Assembly (NCBI GenBank): GCA_023391775.1
Contig: JAEWAG010000174.1
Span: 1-7,577, forward strand
From: Pseudomonadota bacterium
Lineage (GTDB): Bacteria; Pseudomonadota; Gammaproteobacteria; Xanthomonadales; Xanthomonadaceae
Direction of reading: 5' to 3'
Length of the DNA: 7,577 nt
Shown: positions 5,468-7,577 of the stretch, piece after piece
Layout of the letters: every line of letters begins with the position of its first letter
How positions within the stretch are numbered: position 1 is the stretch's first letter
Notes under the pieces: model-generated
Databases searched by the model: none
What the model was told of the DNA's origin: nothing
Seen by the model: the letters and a program-made list of their open reading frames with translations, nothing else
Made by a program: the position numbers and the translations under genes

Positions 5468-5911
5468 CTACTTCACCACGCGCAGGTGCGGTCGCTTGCC
5501 CGGCGGCGGCGCGTCCGGCGGCGATGGCGGGCCATCGGACGGCGGGCCATCGTGGTCGTCCGGGGAATCCGGCGGCAGGCCGCTGTCCTCGGGCAGGACC
5601 ATGCCCTGCCCGGTCTCGCGCGCATACACCGCCACCACCGCGCCGACCGGCACGTGCACCGGCTGGCTGACGCCGCCGAAGCGGGCGGTGAAGCCGATCC
5701 AGTCGTTGTCCATGTGCAGGCCGACCACCGCGCGCTCGGCGATGTTCAGCACCACCTTGCCCTCGCGCACCACCCCCGGCGGCACCTGCACGCCCGGCAC
5801 CGATGCATCCACCAGGATGTGCGGCGTCATGCCGTTGTCGTTGATCCACTCGGTCAGCGCCCGCAGCAGGTACGGGCGATAGGAGGTCATGCGGGGTACG
5901 TCGTCGGTCAT
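5468..5911 (-). CDS. sspB: ClpXP adaptor protein SspB
   Basis: A 147-residue homologue of SspB, the adaptor that binds ssrA-tagged and other substrates and delivers them to ClpXP. The folded substrate-binding domain covers about residues 8-108, with RPYLLRALTEWINDNGMTPH (12-31), VPGVQVPPG (38-46), VVLNIAERAV (53-62), FTARFGG (74-80) and VPVGAVVAVYARE (87-99). A Pro/Asp/Gly-rich flexible linker follows (about 109-140), then the C-terminal LRVVK (143-147), identical to the E. coli tail that docks on the ClpX N-domain, so tethering should be intact. The linker is shorter than in E. coli SspB (165 residues in all). The gene lies 47 nt after sspA. The start at 5911 has no ribosome-binding site; a second Met at residue 8 could also serve and would still keep the core. 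Confidence 0.95.
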   Translation of the reverse strand: MTDDVPRMTSYRPYLLRALTEWINDNGMTPHILVDASVPGVQVPPGVVREGKVVLNIAERAVVGLHMDNDWIGFTARFGGVSQPVHVPVGAVVAVYARETGQGMVLPEDSGLPPDSPDDHDGPPSDGPPSPPDAPPPGKRPHLRVVK

Positions 5912-5917
5912 GCGGTC

Positions 5918-5923
5918 AGTCTA
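5918..5923 (-). promoter_or_regulatory. -10-like hexamer TAGACT, 6 nt before sspB
   Basis: On the minus strand TAGACT ends exactly 6 nt before the sspB ATG (5911), with no Shine-Dalgarno between. The spacing equals that of TAGAGT before the DUF3301 gene. If used as a -10 box it would make a leaderless sspB transcript independent of sspA. No -35 box is evident. Confidence 0.3.
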
Positions 5924-5931
5924 CGCGGCGC

Positions 5932-5948
5932 GGCGGGAATATCCCGCC
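5932..5948. repeat. 17-bp inverted repeat in the sspA-sspB gap
   Basis: GGCGGGAATATCCCGCC has perfect 7-bp arms (5932-5938 and 5942-5948) around a 3-bp ATA centre. It lies 8 bp upstream of the TAGACT hexamer, over the place where a -35 region would be. It could be an operator for an internal sspB promoter or an RNA hairpin between the two genes. No U-tract follows, so an intrinsic terminator is unlikely. Confidence 0.5.
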
Positions 5949-5958
5949 ACGGTGCCGG

Positions 5959-6594
5959 TCAGGCCGGCAGCTCGCGCAGCTTCCTTTCCTGTTCGGTGAG
6001 GCTGCGGGCAAAGCCGGGGTTGCGGAAGATGCGGTTGCCGTAATCCTCGATCGCCTTGCCGTCCTTGGGCAGCGCCACGTCCAGCGCGGGCAGGCGCCAG
6101 ATGATCGGCGCCATGGCGCAGTCGGCCAGGCTCATTTCCGGATTGAGGAAGAACTTGCTGGCCTTGAACAGCGGCAGCGACTCGGTCAGCAGCTCCCGCA
6201 GGCGCTTGCGGCCGGCTTCGGCCTGCTGGCGGTTGCCCAGCTGGATAGCCTGTACCTGCGGCACCCAGTCGTGCTCGATACGCAGCATGGCCAGGCGCAG
6301 GCGCGCACGGGACAGCGGATCGACCGGCATCAGCGGCGGATGTGGGTAGCGCTCGTCCAGGTATTCGCTGACCACCGAGGCCGCGTACAGCACCAGTTCG
6401 CGTTCCACCAGGGTGGGAACGGAATGGTAGGGGTTGAGGTGGATCAGGTCCTCGGGCGGATTCTGCGAGTCCACCGGGACCAGGTCGTAGGTGACGCCCT
6501 TGGCGGCCAGCACCAGGCGAACCCGGTGGCACAGCACGTCATCGACCGCGGAAAACAAAGTCAGGGTATTGCGCATGCGCACGCTCGCTGCCAT
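5959..6594 (-). CDS. sspA: Stringent starvation protein A (SspA)
   Basis: A 211-residue glutathione S-transferase-fold protein, one residue shorter than E. coli SspA and colinear with it. In E. coli SspA binds RNA polymerase and regulates stationary-phase, acid-stress and phage genes; it lacks GST activity. The thioredoxin-like domain has LTLFSA (11-16), HRVRLVLAAKGV (23-34), NPPEDLIHLNP (45-55) and the cis-proline SVPTLVERELVLY (58-70). EYLDERYPHPPLMP (77-90) includes P84-H85-P86, the surface pocket needed for E. coli SspA activity. The helical C-terminal domain holds SLADCAMAPIIWRLP (155-169). The start at 6594 gives the E. coli-like N-terminus, but a TAG stop abuts it directly and no ribosome-binding site is seen; ATG at 6576 (residue 7) is a possible alternative. 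It sits between petC and sspB, a common order in beta- and gammaproteobacteria. Confidence 0.95.
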   Translation of the reverse strand: MAASVRMRNTLTLFSAVDDVLCHRVRLVLAAKGVTYDLVPVDSQNPPEDLIHLNPYHSVPTLVERELVLYAASVVSEYLDERYPHPPLMPVDPLSRARLRLAMLRIEHDWVPQVQAIQLGNRQQAEAGRKRLRELLTESLPLFKASKFFLNPEMSLADCAMAPIIWRLPALDVALPKDGKAIEDYGNRIFRNPGFARSLTEQERKLRELPA

Positions 6595-6745
6595 CTAGGC
6601 CTCCGACAGCCGGAATCCGCCGGCCGTACCGCCGCCGCCGGCCCCTCGCCGTCGGTCGTGATATTCGCCTGAGTGTGCCGTCGCGCCGCTGAAAAGCGCA
6701 AGGCCGGGAAGACCCCGGCCCTGGCTTTGGCACACATCACTGGAA
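6595..6745 (-). promoter_or_regulatory. petC-sspA gap, probable sspA promoter region
   Basis: This 151-bp gap follows petC and precedes sspA. Its petC-proximal half holds a terminator-like hairpin. The remainder contains one AT-richer spot near 6658-6666, with TATCAC (6663-6658, minus strand) as a weak -10 candidate about 63 nt before the sspA ATG; no convincing -35 box is seen. The stretch next to the ATG is very GC-rich. No small gene with a ribosome-binding site was found here. Confidence 0.3.
6692..6720 (-). terminator. Rho-independent-like terminator after petC
   Basis: Read on the minus strand, GGCCGGG (6720-6714) and CCCGGCC (6708-6702) form a perfect 7-bp stem with a five-base loop (GTCTT), followed by TTGCGCTTTT (6701-6692). 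The U-rich tail is interrupted by GCGC, so it may terminate only partly. It lies about 25 bp after the petC stop and would separate the bc1 operon from sspA-sspB. Confidence 0.65.
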
Positions 6746-7492
6746 CTAGTGGACGTCGCTCCAGTACTCCTGCTTCAGCAGCCAGGCCAGGAACGTCAGC
6801 GCCACCAGGAACAGGATCACCCAGATGCCGAGCGCCTGCCGCTTCAGTGCCGCCGGCTCGCCGGCGTACTCGAGGAAGTTGGTGATGTCGCGCGCCACCT
6901 GGTCGAACTCCTGGGCCGACAACCGGCCGGGGGAGGTCACCACCAGGCGCTCCGGATGCCGCTCGCCCGTCGCCTCGTCGGGCTCGCCGTACTCGGCATG
7001 CTGCAGGCCCTGCAGCTCCCACAGCGGGTTGGGCATGGACACGTTCGGGAACAGCTGGTTGTTCCAGCCCAGCGGGCGGGTCTCGTCAAGGTAGAAGGAC
7101 TTGAGGTAGGTGTAGAGCCAGTCCGTCCCGCGGACCCGGGAGATCAGGGTCAGGTCCGGCGGCATCTTGCCGAACCACTTCTCGCCATCCTCATGCGCCA
7201 TCGAAACGCCGATCTGCTCGCCGTACTTGGCACCGGTGAAGTTCAGGTTGCCCATCACCTCTTCCTCGGTCAGGCCGAGGTCCTCGCCGATGCGCGAGTA
7301 GCGCAGGTACTTGAGCGAGTGGCAGCCGGAGCAGTAGTTCATGTACAGCGCGGCGCCGCGCTGCAGGGAGGCACGGTCGGACAGGTCGTTGCCGGCCTGC
7401 TGGACCGGGCCTCCGGCCGCGGCCAGTGCGGCGGCGGAGAACAGCAGTCCAGTGGCCGCTGCAGTCAGCAGGGCAATCCACTTCTTAGTCAT
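6746..7492 (-). CDS. petC: Ubiquinol-cytochrome c reductase, cytochrome c1 subunit
   Basis: A 248-residue cytochrome c1 of the bc1 complex, which passes electrons from the Rieske protein to a soluble or membrane cytochrome c on the periplasmic side. Residues 1-25 form a signal peptide (MTKK, then a hydrophobic stretch ending in ALAA). The covalent haem site CSGCH is at 54-58, preceded by RGAALYMNY (45-53) and followed by SLKYLRYSRI. M153 in NVSMPNPLW (150-158) is the likely axial Met. PPDLTLISRVRG (111-122) and LYTYLKSFY (126-134) are typical of proteobacterial c1. A C-terminal helix (about 220-239) anchors the protein, leaving a short cytoplasmic tail. The start overlaps the end of petB by 8 nt, so translation is probably coupled. 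The chain shows no odd features. Confidence 0.97.
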   Translation of the reverse strand: MTKKWIALLTAAATGLLFSAAALAAAGGPVQQAGNDLSDRASLQRGAALYMNYCSGCHSLKYLRYSRIGEDLGLTEEEVMGNLNFTGAKYGEQIGVSMAHEDGEKWFGKMPPDLTLISRVRGTDWLYTYLKSFYLDETRPLGWNNQLFPNVSMPNPLWELQGLQHAEYGEPDEATGERHPERLVVTSPGRLSAQEFDQVARDITNFLEYAGEPAALKRQALGIWVILFLVALTFLAWLLKQEYWSDVH

Positions 7493-7577
7493 GCGTCGTC
7501 ACCCGTTCCGGCACCGGCTTGGTCTTGTCCAGCTTGGTCCACAGCGGCATGGTCAGGAAGAAAAGGAAGTAGTAGAC
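7485..7577 (-). CDS. petB: Cytochrome b subunit of the bc1 complex, C-terminal fragment
   Basis: Only the last 30 residues are present, entering from the right edge. They show the end of a hydrophobic membrane helix (VYYFLFFLTM) and the cytoplasmic tail PLWTKLDKTKPVPERVT, which is the characteristic ending of bacterial cytochrome b (the DKTKPVPERVT signature). The reading frame ends in TAA at 7487-7485, overlapping the petC start by 8 nt. This is the quinol-oxidising, two-haem-b subunit that works with petC. The gene symbol rests on the fragment and its position before petC. Confidence 0.9.
   Translation of the reverse strand, partial: VYYFLFFLTMPLWTKLDKTKPVPERVTTHD

Noticed and set aside
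6539..6733. Small gene in the petC-sspA gap (64 codons, minus strand)
   Set aside because: Arg/Pro/Gly-rich, no ribosome-binding site, overlaps the terminator-like hairpin and runs into sspA out of frame.
1..7577. CRISPR arrays, tRNA or rRNA genes, insertion sequences, prophage or toxin-antitoxin genes
   Set aside because: No direct-repeat arrays, cloverleaf segments, transposase motifs or terminal repeats were seen; the window is ordinary housekeeping sequence with uniform composition.

Overview
The window is GC-rich (roughly 70% by eye), densely coded and free of mobile elements. Gene families and gene order (cytochrome bc1 genes running into sspA-sspB, purE-purK, a DUF3301 protein, a CGFS glutaredoxin) point to a gammaproteobacterium, most likely Xanthomonadaceae (Lysobacter, Luteimonas or Pseudoxanthomonas type). 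The family assignment is inference from content, not from a search. Ten complete genes and two partial ones fill nearly all of the sequence, and no gene-free stretch exceeds about 150 bases.

Layout. (1) 1-404, minus strand: grxD, a monothiol CGFS glutaredoxin, overlaps by 4 nt the start of a short-chain dehydrogenase that runs off the left edge. (2) 508-1086, plus strand: a divergently transcribed Fe/Mn superoxide dismutase homologue with all four metal ligands but an unusual second shell. (3) 1102-2791, minus strand: purE-purK, the two-step AIR to CAIR conversion of purine synthesis, convergent with the SOD gene. (4) 2849-5425, plus strand: a Trm112/YcaR-like small protein, nadC (4-nt overlap), an exported DUF2272 protein with a Cys-to-Ser change at the presumed nucleophile position, and a one-helix DUF3301 protein. 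(5) 5468-7577, minus strand: the end of petB (cytochrome b), petC (cytochrome c1, 8-nt overlap), a terminator-like hairpin, then sspA and sspB.

How the genes work together. PurE and PurK form one pathway unit. PetB and PetC are subunits of the cytochrome bc1 complex. SspA and SspB are the stringent-starvation pair (RNA polymerase-associated factor and ClpXP adaptor). The glutaredoxin and SOD homologue are divergent neighbours with a redox theme but no proven link. The nadC group is held together by close spacing and overlap rather than by a shared pathway.

Most of the window is conserved housekeeping sequence. The points most worth a second look are the altered active-site shell of the SOD homologue, the serine at the nucleophile position of the DUF2272 protein, and two genes (DUF3301 and sspB) that carry a -10-like hexamer exactly 6 nt before their ATG, which suggests leaderless transcripts. 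I did not find a convincing new multi-gene system.
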